This document shows positions 11,518 to 23,331 of a stretch of 64,000 nucleotides of DNA, one piece after another (the first letter of the stretch is position 1; each line of letters starts with the position of its first letter). The notes beneath the pieces were generated by a model. That model saw only the letters and a list, made by a program, of their open reading frames with translations. It had not been told where the DNA came from and did no database searches. This DNA is from Neolentinus lepideus HHB14362 ss-1. Taxonomy: Eukaryota; Basidiomycota; Agaricomycetes; Gloeophyllales; Gloeophyllaceae. The stretch lies in NCBI GenBank assembly GCA_001632425.1, contig KV425617.1, positions 68,154-132,153 of the forward strand, read 5' to 3'. The position numbers were made by a program, and so were the translations under genes.

Positions 11518-12892
11518 CTCCTGCGACACCCCCTCTGGCTGTGGTCCCCTACCACTCAATAAGCTCGGGTTTCAGACCAATCTACTGCAAAGCGTCCTAC
11601 TGCCGGTGCGCTTTTTGTTGGCAGCACCTTGTTACTGAAACCTCTAAGGCACGTTTTGAACTTCAACAAAAAGATTGTTTGTAAACGGGTGGAGTCAAAT
11701 CACTCCGGAGCATGCATGACTTGAACAGTCTAGCGAAACGTTGTTCGCGGGATGTTGTCGGGGCCGAGATTATCTTCCTTCCGTGTCTCAGTCCGACAGT
11801 AAGCTTTCCCCCTCAGGCACCCTGCTCACGATTCTGCTCGACCGGAGGCAGTAGCGAGTTTACACGTTGTACGGGTGTTTCACAAACAAAAGGGAACTGA
11901 CAGCTGACCAGAATACGGTGAGTATTAAACAGTGTGATCAGTTTCATACGACGTACCTGTTAGTTCTTGTTACAAGTTCCAGACGTCGCCTATTGTAGGA
12001 GTTCTTACTCGCCGAAGAACAAAAGTGCATAATCAGCAGAGAACATGGTGATAGTCGGCTTCATGAACAATTTCATCTTGAAGACCGTAGATAGGGGGTT
12101 CGGACAGAATATTAATGTTTCGGATGCCCACATCCGCCGCGGTCTGACGGAAGTAGTGCACCTGTGGATACTATCAAGCAGTAGGAAGTGCAAGTGAAGC
12201 TGTTTCGTCCATCTACGAGAGAGACTCCTTTTGCAGGTTCAACTCTGATTTAACGCAGATGTATGCAGCTGAGTGAGCAATAAGATAAGCGCCATATGAG
12301 AACGTAGTCTCAGTCGTAGTCGGGGAATGGCGCAGGGTAGTCCACAGCTTGCTTCCACAGTGTGCAAGAGGGCCACAACTTCAAGATCAAACTGTATCTG
12401 TTGCCTTTACGAATGTATTTGGAAGTATGACACTCCAGGATTTGGCAGGGAAAATCCCGGACCATTCTTCTGCATATCTATCACATTAGATTAATAGCCT
12501 TAAGCTTCGGGTATGTCAGACTGCTGCGAGTGTTGTGGAGTATGGACGACTGCCTACTTCGTGCTATGTACATTAAATTTGCGGATTGCGACGACATATA
12601 CATTATTATTAACGTCATTACCCGACGCTTGAACGGCCAACAAAATATTTGTTGAGGGATCTACGCTATCTGATCCGATGCCACCATGCTGATTGTTGAT
12701 CTGTATAAGTATATTTAAGAACTGGACGGACGAAAGCGACACCACCTCTCTTTCTTCTCAATTCAATCACATATCCCTTCACCCCCGTCCCCACAAAACA
12801 AAAAGAAAGAAAAAGAACCATTATATGTGCCATCAACAGATCTATCACTATCGTTATTGACATAATTATCGACGTAGTACCGATCCAGAACG
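11518..12892. other. AT-rich gene-poor region
   Basis: About 1.4 kb with no supported gene. All open frames are short and lack coding character. The right end contains a TATA-like stretch (TATAAGTATATTTAAG near 12703) and CT/AAAG-rich tracts that suit the promoter of the downstream lipase. Confidence 0.45.
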
Positions 12893-15709
12893 ATGGCGCA
12901 CCGCAGTCCGCGCGACTCCTACCAACGATTCCCGCATCGATCTGATCCAAGATGGCGTGGCTGTGCATGTCGCATGGCTCTGGAAAAATCATGTGCAAGT
13001 GGCCTCGTTGCCGCAACGGCCACAGCAACTGTCCTCTCTGGTGATGTTCGTCCTTTGACCCGACTTATAGAGATGGTATCAAATTGGGATAAATACTCAA
13101 GATTTAGTATAGATGCAGCGTCTACCGCTGCATCGTTGGGCTTTGGTGCTGCGAAATTCGGCACGAAACTCGGGGTGAGTGATCCGAAAACACCTTTGTC
13201 GAACGGCTAACACCACCCGTAGTTCTCCATAACTCGTGGAATAGCCTCAACAGCTGCTCACGTCACTGGCTCTGTTGTTGACTATGCGCTTTTTGGCGGT
13301 ACCACCGGAGCAGGCCAGATGCTTGGTGGAGCTGTGTCCTCCGCTATTTCCCTCGTCGAGCAGATTGCCCTGGCCCCTATCGCTTTAGGCGAGACTATCA
13401 CATCGACATCCGTCATCGCTGCACACTCCTCAATTAGTGTTCTATCGGCCATCTTCCCGGGCAGCGACGAAGCCTCCTTCTCTTTAGCCAGCATCGTGGA
13501 ACTCGTCCGTCGGGAATGGAACGACCCACTTCTTCGAGAATATCTTCCAGAAGAGAAATACGGAGTTACTGATATTGCAAGGGCTCTCGTTGCTTGGAGC
13601 GCTCTACAAGGCGTAACAAAAGAGTGGCAGGAGAAACGCTGGTTCAAATACCTGCGCGAAATCGATCCCTCAGAGGATGAGCCAGTCTACGAAAGGACTC
13701 GTCGGGACTCTCGAATAACTGTAACTACAGATGTCATCTATCCTGGCCAACGAGGCCAAATCATCACTGCCGATATCACCGACGCCGACTCTTCCCCTAC
13801 ACCTCGTTCCACCTCTGCCTCTACTCCTTCCCGCCACCTGCAGGTACCCAAACTGCATCACATTAATCCCTGTGCCCCGCGTCAACCGTCCAACGACGAG
13901 CTCAAAGCTACCCTTCGACGTCTGTCAAAGCTGGTGTTAGCTGGCTATGGAGGCGCGAGTCTCTTGTTCTTCGGCGTCTCTTTAGATCCACCAGAGGCAG
14001 CCTCAACGAGCACACAAGGAATAACTTCAGCCAGATTTTCGAGAGACACCCAGAAAGTCTCAGAAGAAGCGAAGCTCACCAAAGCTGTCAACGCGTCTGA
14101 AGCCGAAGCCTCTTCCAATCCTGTCACTCCCCGTTCTCCCACTACACCAAGTACATCGTCCTCGTACGTGTGGTGGGACGTTCTACTCGGCAGACACGAT
14201 CAGGAGATCTTCACCAAGTTCGCTGACCATCTGTCTTCCGAGCAGGAGCGGAAAGAACGGAAGGAGATGGTGCAGCGGGAGATGGTTGAGGAGCGCAAAC
14301 GAAAGATTAGTGCTGTCATTGGAAACGAACGGTTGATGCCAAGGTTTTGGGTGTTGAGCGATCATGGGAGGAGGCAGGTTGTATTGGTTTTGAGAGGTAC
14401 TGTATCCCTCCATTCTACGGACAGGCAAGGACTAACTGCAGGATGACGGAAAGGAACGATGTCCCTCAACGAGCTCGCCGTCGACCTCACCTGCGACCCC
14501 GAGGAGTTCGAGCCCGCGAGCACCGCGCGAGACGACGACATCCAGGAAGACTCTGAAATTCCCGGAGCTTTTCCTATAGACGTGCAGATGCACTCATTCC
14601 GAGCTAAACAACGGCGCCAGAGAACCATTTCTACTACGTCTACTCTAGGGGGCAGCAATACATACCAGGTGCATGGTGGGATGTTGAGGATGGCTAGAGT
14701 GATGGGTGGGAAGGGCAAGCCGGTCCATGTGGCGGTAAAGGATGCGTTGCAGAGGAATCCTGGGTACGGTGAGTGAGCTTTTTGGGCGTGGGTGTAGATA
14801 TGGATGTGCTCATATCAGGGAACGTAGAACTTGTGCTGTCTGGCCATAGTTTGGGTGCGGCCGTGGCTGCACTTCTGGGCATGGTGCGCACAGTCAATCT
14901 ATGTGTATAATTTATGGTATAGTGATGTATGGAAAAATAGCTCTGGGCAGACCCAAGAACCTGCCTAACGGTTCGCTCCAGCGGCCTCCCTGCTGGCCGA
15001 CGGGTATCCGTGTACTGCTTTGCGCCACCGTACGTCCATCCTCTTTCTCTTTGTCCCTGTCCCCGCCCCCGTCCTACCTCATCTGATCTCTTAGATGCGT
15101 AGCAGATGGGCCACTGTCTCGCCTCTGCTCCTCCTTGATAACGTCCTTCGTCTACTCGAACGACGTCGTCTCGCGCCTGTCGCTCGGCTCTGTGAGGGAT
15201 ATCACACGGGCTGCGGCGTGGTTATGTGAGTCGAATGCACGGTCGCAGGATGACGGGTATGCGAGTGTAACGAAAAGGGCATTGAAGAGGAAGACTGGTT
15301 TGGGGGCGGAGGGGGAGGACGAATGGGTATGTTCCTTTTCCGATCTCCTCCAAGCGTACAGCTCATGGATTTTATTGAAACAGTTCTTGTCTATACGTAA
15401 GACCCTCGAGGCGAACATGCACATGGCGAACATGTATCCACCGGGCCGTGTCTGGTGGGCGATGCGCGATTCTGACCTTCACCCTTCAAACCGAAGATAC
15501 GGTGGTAACGAGCAGAGTCAGAACAAAGCACGCCTATTCGAGGTGTTGGATGTGGAAAGGACATTCGATCAGATTATTTTTGCGAGGGATATGTTGAGGT
15601 ACGCTTATTGGATAGTGCTAGTGTTTGGAAGGTGAAGTGAAATAACTGACTGGGTGTTTTCAGTTCACATTTGCCACATCAGTATGATAGGGTTTTGCAA
15701 GACATGTAA
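12893..15709 (+). CDS. Class-3 lipase (sn1-specific diacylglycerol lipase-like)
   Basis: This alpha/beta-hydrolase of the lipase class 3 family (Pfam Lipase_3) most resembles fungal sn1-specific diacylglycerol lipases. It has at least eight exons. An N-terminal region rich in Ala/Ser/Gly precedes a large domain with VLRGTMSLNELAVDLTC, which forms across an intron ending near 14453. The nucleophile elbow is GHSLGAAVAALLGM after another junction, followed by VYCFAPPC. The Asp candidate is in YSNDVVSRLSLGS and the His candidate in SSHLPHQYDRVL near the C-terminus, so a Ser-Asp-His triad is present. The last intron starts after ATGTTGAG (GTACGC donor) and ends with TTTTCAG before 15664; the stop is TAA 15707-15709. 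Length is roughly 750-800 residues. The lipid substrate is inferred from family. Confidence 0.88.
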
Positions 15710-17425
15710 TTATGGCACGACTATGGACTATGTTTGAGTATAGACCGGGCAATGACAATCTTATGGATGTGCAGACACTGATCATCATCCGGGTCGTGGG
15801 TGCGATCAGAAGATTTAGGTCTCTAGATGAATGTCTTCGCCATGCATATCGAGAGGCAATACAAAGCTGGCTCTCTCCAGGTATGACACTGATTAATGTT
15901 GACTCCTTCTGATTCCTGTCTGAAGGGGAGAAATTTGCATACAAATGAACCCCCATCCAAAGGGGCGATGTGATGGACTTGTGTAGGATGCTGCGGCGAG
16001 GGTGTTATGAGCGCTTATGTCGCGCAGTCCCAAGTGATCACCAATAGTAACACAAGGTCAACTATATATTGCTTTGTTGCGATGCCTCTGCAAATTTCTG
16101 ACATCATTCATTCAAAGGCCATCCTTGCTTTGTGGAGACGCTCTAATCTGTGCACAGCACGGAGTGGAGGTTGGGACGGATCCGTTATCCAACCATTGAG
16201 ACTGCACACGGAAACGGAGGTTTCCTCCAGCGCTCCGTCTTTGCGAGTATATTGATTGCTCACTAAGTATAGACACTGAATGGTTGTCCGGGCGGTCTGG
16301 TGAGTGCGGGGGCTTTGCAGGAACAACAACTTGAGATTTTTCTCGACCGAGATAACAATTCCCACATTACATACGATGATGCTTTCTTCATCTCACTCTG
16401 AGCTCTCTGTGAGCTCAGTAAAGAGCAACTTCGACACCCTGGGATAAGCTACAATTGATGTCCTCAAGATGGCGTTCTAAGCTGCAGAAGTCCGAGGTGC
16501 GTCGACACAGCCAGAGGTGCGTACTAGAAACATTCTTGCTTCCTGCAAGGGAATCGCTCTTGCGCGCTCAGAACGCTATTTATCCGGGGCCGGGTGGCTG
16601 TTTCACAACGGGTTCCTTGCGCAGTTGCACTCACACTATTGCATGGATGAGTATGCATGGTGTAGCCGGGTCAAGTCAGTACATGCACAACAGAGCGGGT
16701 CGCTTTGGCAACCATTACAGCTGTCGATAGAGACATTTGCTCATCCAGCGCCTGTCACTCGGAGTAACCCATTTCGGCAAGCAAGAACCGCCACCTGCAC
16801 GCCGGTGCTAAATGTCGCACCGGGCAATTCCTCGCAAATTTTAGCTCACCTTCTGAGCCTTTTTGGGTTATGTTGCAATTGTTCAGCTGGGGAGCCGACT
16901 TCAGTGGTAAAAATGCGAGATGGCTCTATCGTTTTACAAACAGCGGTACGTCCGTTTCTGCATATGGGAAGTTGGCCGTCTTCGAGCATGACCACTGTGC
17001 AATAGTGCAGGACATGCCGGCATCGCATCCGTGCTATTCGTGTACTTTACTCCGGCCTAAATCGAATGACAGGTGGAATGGACATGGCTCACTGCGAGGA
17101 TCCGTGTATATATGTCCATTCACGGTCTAGCTCGGCGTCACGGACGTCAGTAGACGCGCTCAAATCTGTGAGTCGGGTCTTGCTCATCCGGAGCCTCGCG
17201 CTTATGTCCACAGCCCAAACAGACTATGGCGTCTCATTCCCTGCCACAGGGATCAGCCTCCTCGTCAGTACCAATTTTTTGATCAAAGTCGTTTGTAGCT
17301 TTGACAACCAGATGATCGACTACAGCCACCTCAAATAACTGATAGAATGACGACTATGCCTTTGACCTGCTATTTGTTGAGGCCTCGTATGTCGTATACT
17401 TATAACGAGAAGCCCGTAGTCTCCT
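15710..17425. other. Gene-poor region, lipase to pseudokinase
   Basis: About 1.7 kb downstream of the lipase. It contains several open frames of 60-160 codons with no recognisable domain and no convincing splice pattern. I do not support a gene here. Confidence 0.45.
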
Positions 17426-18634
17426 ATGGACGCCAACCACCATTCCACAACTAGCCCAGATCCGAGAGAACTCTTGCATTATTATGCCTGTTCGTGCTTA
17501 GTTCATACTGTCAGTATACAAGCTCACCGACTAATGACTGATAGTGCTTCGCTGAATCGGAGAGAAGGGAACTCGTATCGCATGGAGTAGAATTCGATGT
17601 CTACAAGACGATTTTTACTTTGACGAATCGATCCGATGTTGTGAGTTGTGTTATTGCTTGGAGTGCATGTCACTCTTATCCTAGGTGGATCGTGCAGGTT
17701 GCTATGAAAACGTTTCGGCGCGCGATTGATGTTAGTGTTCGAAGGCGTCGGGCACCCGTGGTATGCCAGTCATCTCGCATGCTTGTCTGTTTGTCAGAAT
17801 GCTGATTTTGTCTTTTAGTTGAACCACGCCATAGAGCAATGGTGTGCTCTACAGCACCCGAATATACATCCTGTCTATGGGATATACGAACTGAGTTCTC
17901 CAGACATGTCTATCCTAACGCCTTTCTGCCAAGATGGAAACGTCCTTGAGTACCTCGCTTCACATCGATCCGCGAACAAGTCCAAACTGGTACGAAGACC
18001 ATTGGTGCAGTTTCCATAAATTCTGACATGTAACGCTATGTGGTTTGCAGGTTTTAGAGCTCGCTCTCGGCCTAGCTTATATTCATTCCCGAAACATGGC
18101 ACATGGTAACATCAAACCAGTATGTGCTCAAAAGAATTAGCATCGCATTCTGGAGCCTTATTATTCTTGTAGGAGAATGTCCTGATATACAAGGGGAAAG
18201 CCTGCATAACGGATATTGGTGTTTCTTCGCTTCTCCAGTTGGCGCATTTCCAAGAGGGCGGTTACCTGTCACCTCCACAGGGATGGATGTACAAACCTCT
18301 GGAGGAATTATGGGCCGCCGACACGGGAGGTAACTTGGCTGCGACTCCAGCGCGAGATATGTTCGCTTTCGCCCATGTGGTGTATCATGTTCGTGTGTTT
18401 TGTCTATGGCTGCCCGCACTGCAGCTTACGACTGGTTTTCAGATGTATATGGGTCGGCCATTCTGGCACCCAAAGCGTCTCAATAAGCGTCTATTAGCTC
18501 CACCTGAGGTCGAAAACATGAGTCAAGTTCCGGGGCCACATGAGATACCCGTTCAAGTCTGGTCGGTGTTGCAGCGCTGCTGGGCTCAGAACATCACAAT
18601 GGATAAAGTGGTTGGGAAGTTGCAGGAAATTTAG
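17426..18634 (+). CDS. Protein kinase-like protein, probable pseudokinase
   Basis: This spliced gene encodes a kinase fold whose catalytic motifs are altered. The start MDANHHSTTSP and the first junction are tentative. The beta-3 lysine is present in VAMKTF, formed at an acceptor near 17698. Then come HPNIHPVYGIYEL (alpha-C to beta-4/5) and LGLAYIHSRNMAHGNIKPENVLIY. In that loop the usual H-R-D or H-G-D is HGN, so the catalytic Asp is replaced by Asn. The metal-binding DFG reads DIG in ACITDIGVSS. The C-lobe continues through DMFAFAHVVYHMYMGRPFW to CWAQNITMDKVVGKL. It resembles the expanded TKL-like kinases of Agaricomycetes. The glycine loop is weak (GVEFDVYK). It could be a scaffold or a decaying copy; no frameshift is seen. 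Confidence 0.7.
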
Positions 18635-18717
18635 ACAAGAAATACTGGAGGATATCTGTAGCATTGTATTGCATTTGTAAATTATCCGGCAAGTGGACCG
18701 ACTTGCGTTATATTGAA

Positions 18718-19341
18718 TAGGGGGGGTCAGAGTGGCCGGTTTTGCGTCGGTTCTGACCGGTTCTGACCCCCGGTTCTGCGTCGGTCCTGCACACCAAAAC
18801 CGGACCAGAACCGGCTCCCACTCTGACCGCACCGGTTTTCACTCTCGGTTCTGGATCGCATTATATACTATAGACGCTTTGTAGTAGCTTCCGGTGATTT
18901 GTAGACACATGTATTGACTTGATTACAACTCTGTGAATCACCATTTGTCTTTCTCCTCAACATGAAGGCTTTGTGGAATCACCCTCCTCAGGCTTCTTTC
19001 TCTTACCAGCCATAGGGGACAGTAGAAGTAGTAGTGCCCAGATAGTTGTGTCGGACGGGGAGTAGCTCGAAATTTGATGCCTGCAGCAATGGCGGGGCTT
19101 ACTATACAACCAAATTTGGATTTTGTAATGCCCATACAAATGTTTGTTATAAGACTACAGAGGACTACAAAAATGTAATGTTTATGCACAGGTCAGAACC
19201 GGAACCGGACTGCAGTTACGGCTCTGGAGCCGTAACTGCAATCGCGCCGGTTTTGGAGAACCGACGATTCTGGACGCGCAGAACCGACCTCAGAACCGAG
19301 GGTCAGAACCGACGCAAAACCGACCACTCTGACCCCCCCTA
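18718..19341. mobile_element. MITE-like element with 39-bp TIRs and TA target duplication
   Basis: The core is 18720-19339 (620 bp). Its ends are inverted repeats of 39 bp (18720-18758 and 19301-19339) with one mismatch, beginning with seven G and TCAGAGTGG and continuing through a CGGTTTTGCGTCGGTTCTGACC-type motif. A TA dinucleotide flanks each end (18718-18719, 19340-19341). That pattern is expected for Tc1/mariner-type non-autonomous elements. Inside both arms, degenerate copies of CGGTTCTGACC/CGGTTCTGCG recur in inverted orientation. No transposase frame is present, so it would need to be moved in trans. It lies 85 bp past the pseudokinase stop. Confidence 0.75.
19211..19240. repeat. 30-nt near-perfect palindrome inside the MITE
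   Basis: Two perfect 14-nt arms (TGCAGTTACGGCTC and its complement) flank a TG centre within the right arm of the element. The sequence would fold as a very tight hairpin. Confidence 0.85.
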
Positions 19342-19667
19342 ATATTACTAGATAGAGCCTGAGGCTGGAATTTCTGCTGACAGATAGGGTCACCTGAGCT
19401 CCTATGTACATAACATAACTTTATGCCTTGAAATAAATCAAACTGTAATGTGTGTACCTTTAATCCATAGTGGCTGGATGGAGCATGCGGCTATTACCAC
19501 TGGAGGCTCAGCGCTCCTGTCCCATTCAGGCGCCACGGCACGCGAGCTGCACCGCCACCACTGCTTCTCTGATAGGATCGTTCCGGAGACTGCCGAACAC
19601 TGCGTAGTCGGTCTTTCAAATCCCGTCGCCCCTAACCCCACGTATCGCTCCGTTGGGACGAACTCTC
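19342..19667. other. Upstream region of the ICP55-like gene
   Basis: About 325 nt between the transposon-like element and the next gene start. It presumably carries that gene's promoter. Nothing else was recognised. Confidence 0.45.
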
Positions 19668-22002
19668 ATGTCGGTGCCTGCTCTGCTGACAGCGTGCTCG
19701 AGGCCGCTGCAACGAGCGCGCCTTAGCTCCCCGCCACATGCGCTACGAAGAAGATACGCTACAGAGGTGGATTTTGGTCTTCATCCTCCAAAGCCTTCGG
19801 AATATGGCCAGCCGTTGTTTGAGTCGCACCCGCATCTTGGTAAGTCTTATGAAGCTCGTACAGGCTATAGAAGACTGAGCGCGTTATTATTCCAGTCAAA
19901 GCCGATGAATTGACACCCGGTATACCGTCACATGAATATGAACGTAGAAGAAAGGAGCTCATGGATAGCTTGCCGGAACATAGTATTGTCATATCTATCG
20001 CAGCACCGGTGAAATATATGAGTGGACGTGAGCTCTATCATGATTTTTCTTCGATTTTATTTGCTCACGAATTGACAAGAAATATTGTAAGGTATAGTCC
20101 GACGAAGCCGCGTTCTGTTAAACTGATTCCCCACCAGCTACAAGTTCCGGCAAGCATCCGACTTCTGGTATCTCTCAGGATTTGAGGAACCAGACTCAGC
20201 GGTAATCCTTGGCAAGTCATATAAAAATTTGCACTACAGTCCGAATTACAACCATACATAATAGAAAAGAACTCTACCTCGAAGGGCTATCGCATGACAT
20301 TGTTTGCCTCGGGGAAAGACTTTGCCAAAGAAAAATGGGAAGGAGCTCGTACGTCCCTCCAAGCCGCCGCCACGCACTTCCGTGCCGACGATGCCCTCCA
20401 CATCACCTCCTTCGCCTCCACCCTCAAGTCCCTTATTCCGATGTACTCCAACGTCTACGTCGATCTTCCTCCATCCACCACACCCTCCCGCCGCCGGTCT
20501 TCCTCTTCGCTCACTGCGAGCAGATCACTGTTGAAGTACCTTACGCCGAGTTTCGGTCCGAAAGGGGAGTTTGAGGCGATTGTGGAAGGAATTAGTGGGA
20601 GCAAGAGGCGACCTCTGGCGCAGGAGGTGGCGAAGTTGAGGAGTATTAAGAGTGTTTGGGAGCAAGGCGTTATGAGGGAGGCGGCGGATATCAGTGCGAG
20701 GGCGCATGCCAAGGTGAGCAACTACTGAAATTGAACTAAGATCAGTCTTTGGATGGCGTGGAAGACGATATAATGCGTCGTTTGAAATCATATGACTGAG
20801 CACACATCCAGACGATGCGCTTTGCCCGACCTGATATGCCCGAACTCTCGTTAGCGGCCCACTTCGAGTATCTATGTGCTCTCTCAGGAGCTCAGCGCCC
20901 TGCGTACGTACCGGTGGTTGCTTCAGGGTACGTCCTCGCGTCCTTCCCCATATATCTTATGTTGATCTAAATGTGCATGCACATGTGCACAGAGCAAATG
21001 GACTAATAATCCACTACACCACCAACGACCACATCGTCCGTGACGGCGAAATGGTACTGGTTGATGCCGGGTGCGAGTACAAGTCTGTATCCGTCTCCTT
21101 CTCTCTGCAGCATTTCAACTGACAAATAGAACTGTAGCGGATACGCATCAGACATCAGTAAGCCGCCTTGCGCTCTTCCCTACCCGCCGTCAGCAATAAC
21201 CCCTGTTCTCGTAGCTCGCACATTCCCAGCATCAGGGAGCTTCACCTCCGCGCAAAGGGACCTCTACCAAGCCCTCTTAAACGTGCAAAAAGCGCTCATT
21301 CAAGCTTGCTCCCTCTCTTCTTCTTCCACCAACCCCCCCTCACTTAACTCGCTGCACGTGCAAAGCTGCGTGCTGTTAAGGGAAGAGTTAAACCAATTAG
21401 GATTTGGATTGCAAAGAGGCGATTTGGAGAGGGAGCTCTATCCCCATTATTTGAGTCACCCTATTGGCATCGGTACGCCATCTCCTTTCCATTCTGCTGT
21501 CTGAAATTATGTGTGAACTTGCTATGTGGCAGATTTGCATGAGTCTACGTATAATGATAGGGATGGAACGTACGTCAAATCAATTATTGGGAATTGAATT
21601 GAGTTGATCGCGTGTTGTAGATTGCGCCCTGGGATGGTGATCACCATCGAGCCTGGTAATCGTCGCGGCTCCCCCAATCTCCGCACATAACTTCCGCTGA
21701 CCTCGCTACAGGTGTCTATGTCCCACCCTCCCCAGTCTTCCCCAAACATTTCCATAATATGGGTATCCGCATCGAGGTCCTTGGTTCCCTCCTCTCACCC
21801 TTCCCGTTGACTCACGCATCTCTGTGCTGTCAGGACGAAGTGCTCGTTGGCGAGGGAGAGCCTACAATTCTTTCAGTCAGCGCGCCGAAGGAGGTATGTT
21901 CTAGATGAGGTACTGTATGATTGGATGCTGATGCGTACGCCTTTGTAGATTGTCGATATCGAAGGCGCTTGTCAAGGGGTACTTGGGTTGGAACCGTATT
22001 AG
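19668..22002 (+). CDS. ICP55: Mitochondrial Xaa-Pro aminopeptidase (ICP55 type, M24B)
   Basis: This M24 metallopeptidase trims N-terminal residues, probably from imported mitochondrial precursors after MPP cleavage. The N-terminus (MSVPALLTACSRPLQRARLSS) is Arg/Ser-rich without acids, fitting a presequence. An aminopeptidase-P N domain follows, with PGIPSHEYERRRKELMD and FYKFRQASDFWYLSGFEEPD. The catalytic metal ligands are all visible: Asp in LVDAGCEY, Asp in YASDITRTFP, His in SHPIGIDLHEST, Glu in TIEPGVYVPP, and Glu in IRIEDEVLVG. A 7-nt microexon (20080-20086) restores the YMSG-QIF-YKF motif between introns 20028-20079 and 20087-20137. The protein ends GVLGLEPY. ICP55 is favoured over cytosolic prolidase because of the presequence and the FYKFRQASDFWYL signature. 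Confidence 0.9.
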
Positions 22003-22292
22003 CTCCCAGGAGTACATGATATCATTATCACATAAGCATGGTAGACTACAGTTTCACAGTGCACATATCATATTCCCAACTACCACCCACTCCTGACACG
22101 CTCTAAGTTCATTGGACACTGTGCTTCCTCGCCTGAAAATAATCTTCAGGCTTCATGTCAGGACGTACTCTGATGTATGTGCGAAAACAAGTGCCGGCAC
22201 TAAACCGTGGTCGTAGATGCATGTGCCTCGTCGCTACAGGCTCCGGTGATGTAGTGTCACGGTGAACAATATATGCACATGTTGTAATGCGC

Positions 22293-23099
22293 TTAGAGCA
22301 GGTCGAAGTCGTCAAGCTGGAGGGATTGTCAGTGTGTAATCGTAGTGGAAGAACAACAGTCATACCTCGTCGTTATATCTCATTATCGTCCTCTTCATCT
22401 TCGATGTGTCTACCCATGTGACGAAGTCTTCCATATGCCTATGACAATTATGAGTGGATGGTCTCAGACTTGCATTGTAAACTGACCGTGTGACAAGATA
22501 TGCAGGGTCAATAACAGTATCGGGACCGACGCGAACGTGTCCCTGCTCAATGAACTTTACAGCCTGTATGACCCTTCAGTCGTCTTCTTGCATCGGAAAC
22601 ACCGCAGGACGTACCGCGCTGACAGTCTCAGCCATCTTCGACACACACATAATCACCGCCAGTCGTCTCCGACAGAAGCTCGCAACAGTAAGCTTGTTCT
22701 CCACATCGCTGAGTTTAGCTGTGGAATTGAGGACACCCATGTCGTAGAGTTTCGAGAGCAGCTGGTCCTCCATCTTCGGTCGAAATGGGTCTTGTGCTGG
22801 GAGGTTGGAGATGCGGTGCGCGAGGGATCGTAGGGAGCCGCATAGCTTGTTGTATCTGAGGGTAGCAGTCAGCTTACCGGATCAGCAACACGAGAATTGA
22901 CGTTTGCGTACTTGTGGTAGTCTTCTCGGTCCTGAATGTGGTAGCGCCTCATTACCTTAATCTCCCGGTGGCCCGCATCTTGTTTCCACTATGATAGGTT
23001 CAGATACAGCCTTGAAACGATTCTAGGAGTGTGTCTCACGTTGAGGAAGTCGACTTTCTTGAGCAACTTCTGCTCATGGTGCTTGAACTGTCTGACCAT
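22293..23099 (-). CDS. IMP3: U3 snoRNP protein IMP3
   Basis: This nucleolar component of the small-subunit processome binds U3 snoRNA and helps 18S rRNA maturation. It starts [20 protein letters not shown] and has a ribosomal S4-like fold. Recognisable segments are [23 protein letters not shown], the S4 RNA-binding part [19 protein letters not shown], then [20 protein letters not shown] and [11 protein letters not shown]. The last exon joins YNDE to LDDFDLL and the stop is at 22293-22295. Several short introns separate these parts. Length is about 185 residues, normal for IMP3. Its start faces that of the kinesin gene across 232 bp, so the two probably share a bidirectional promoter. Confidence 0.93.
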
Positions 23100-23331
23100 T
23101 GTGTGCAGAGGCGGTGTGGCGGGAGATCAAACAGAAAACTGGATCGTGCCTAATTAGTGCACCACGCGGTGGGCGGACGCGCACTTCCACGCGCCCCAGC
23201 ACTGGGCGATTGCCTTCTTCCTCTGTCCTTATTATTATTTCTCCCTGCTCATTGCTTGACGACTACGACGACGATTACATAATACCCAAATAAACACATT
23301 CACTTGCACGGAACACTAGACAGACTAGAAG

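Noticed and set aside
11256..11555. 99-codon minus-strand frame overlapping the pheromone gene
   Set aside because: It is in another frame and lacks any domain; the short MDSF...CVIA frame explains the locus better.
16517..17005. 162-codon plus-strand open frame
   Set aside because: No domain, odd composition and no splice context; likely chance in a gene-poor stretch.
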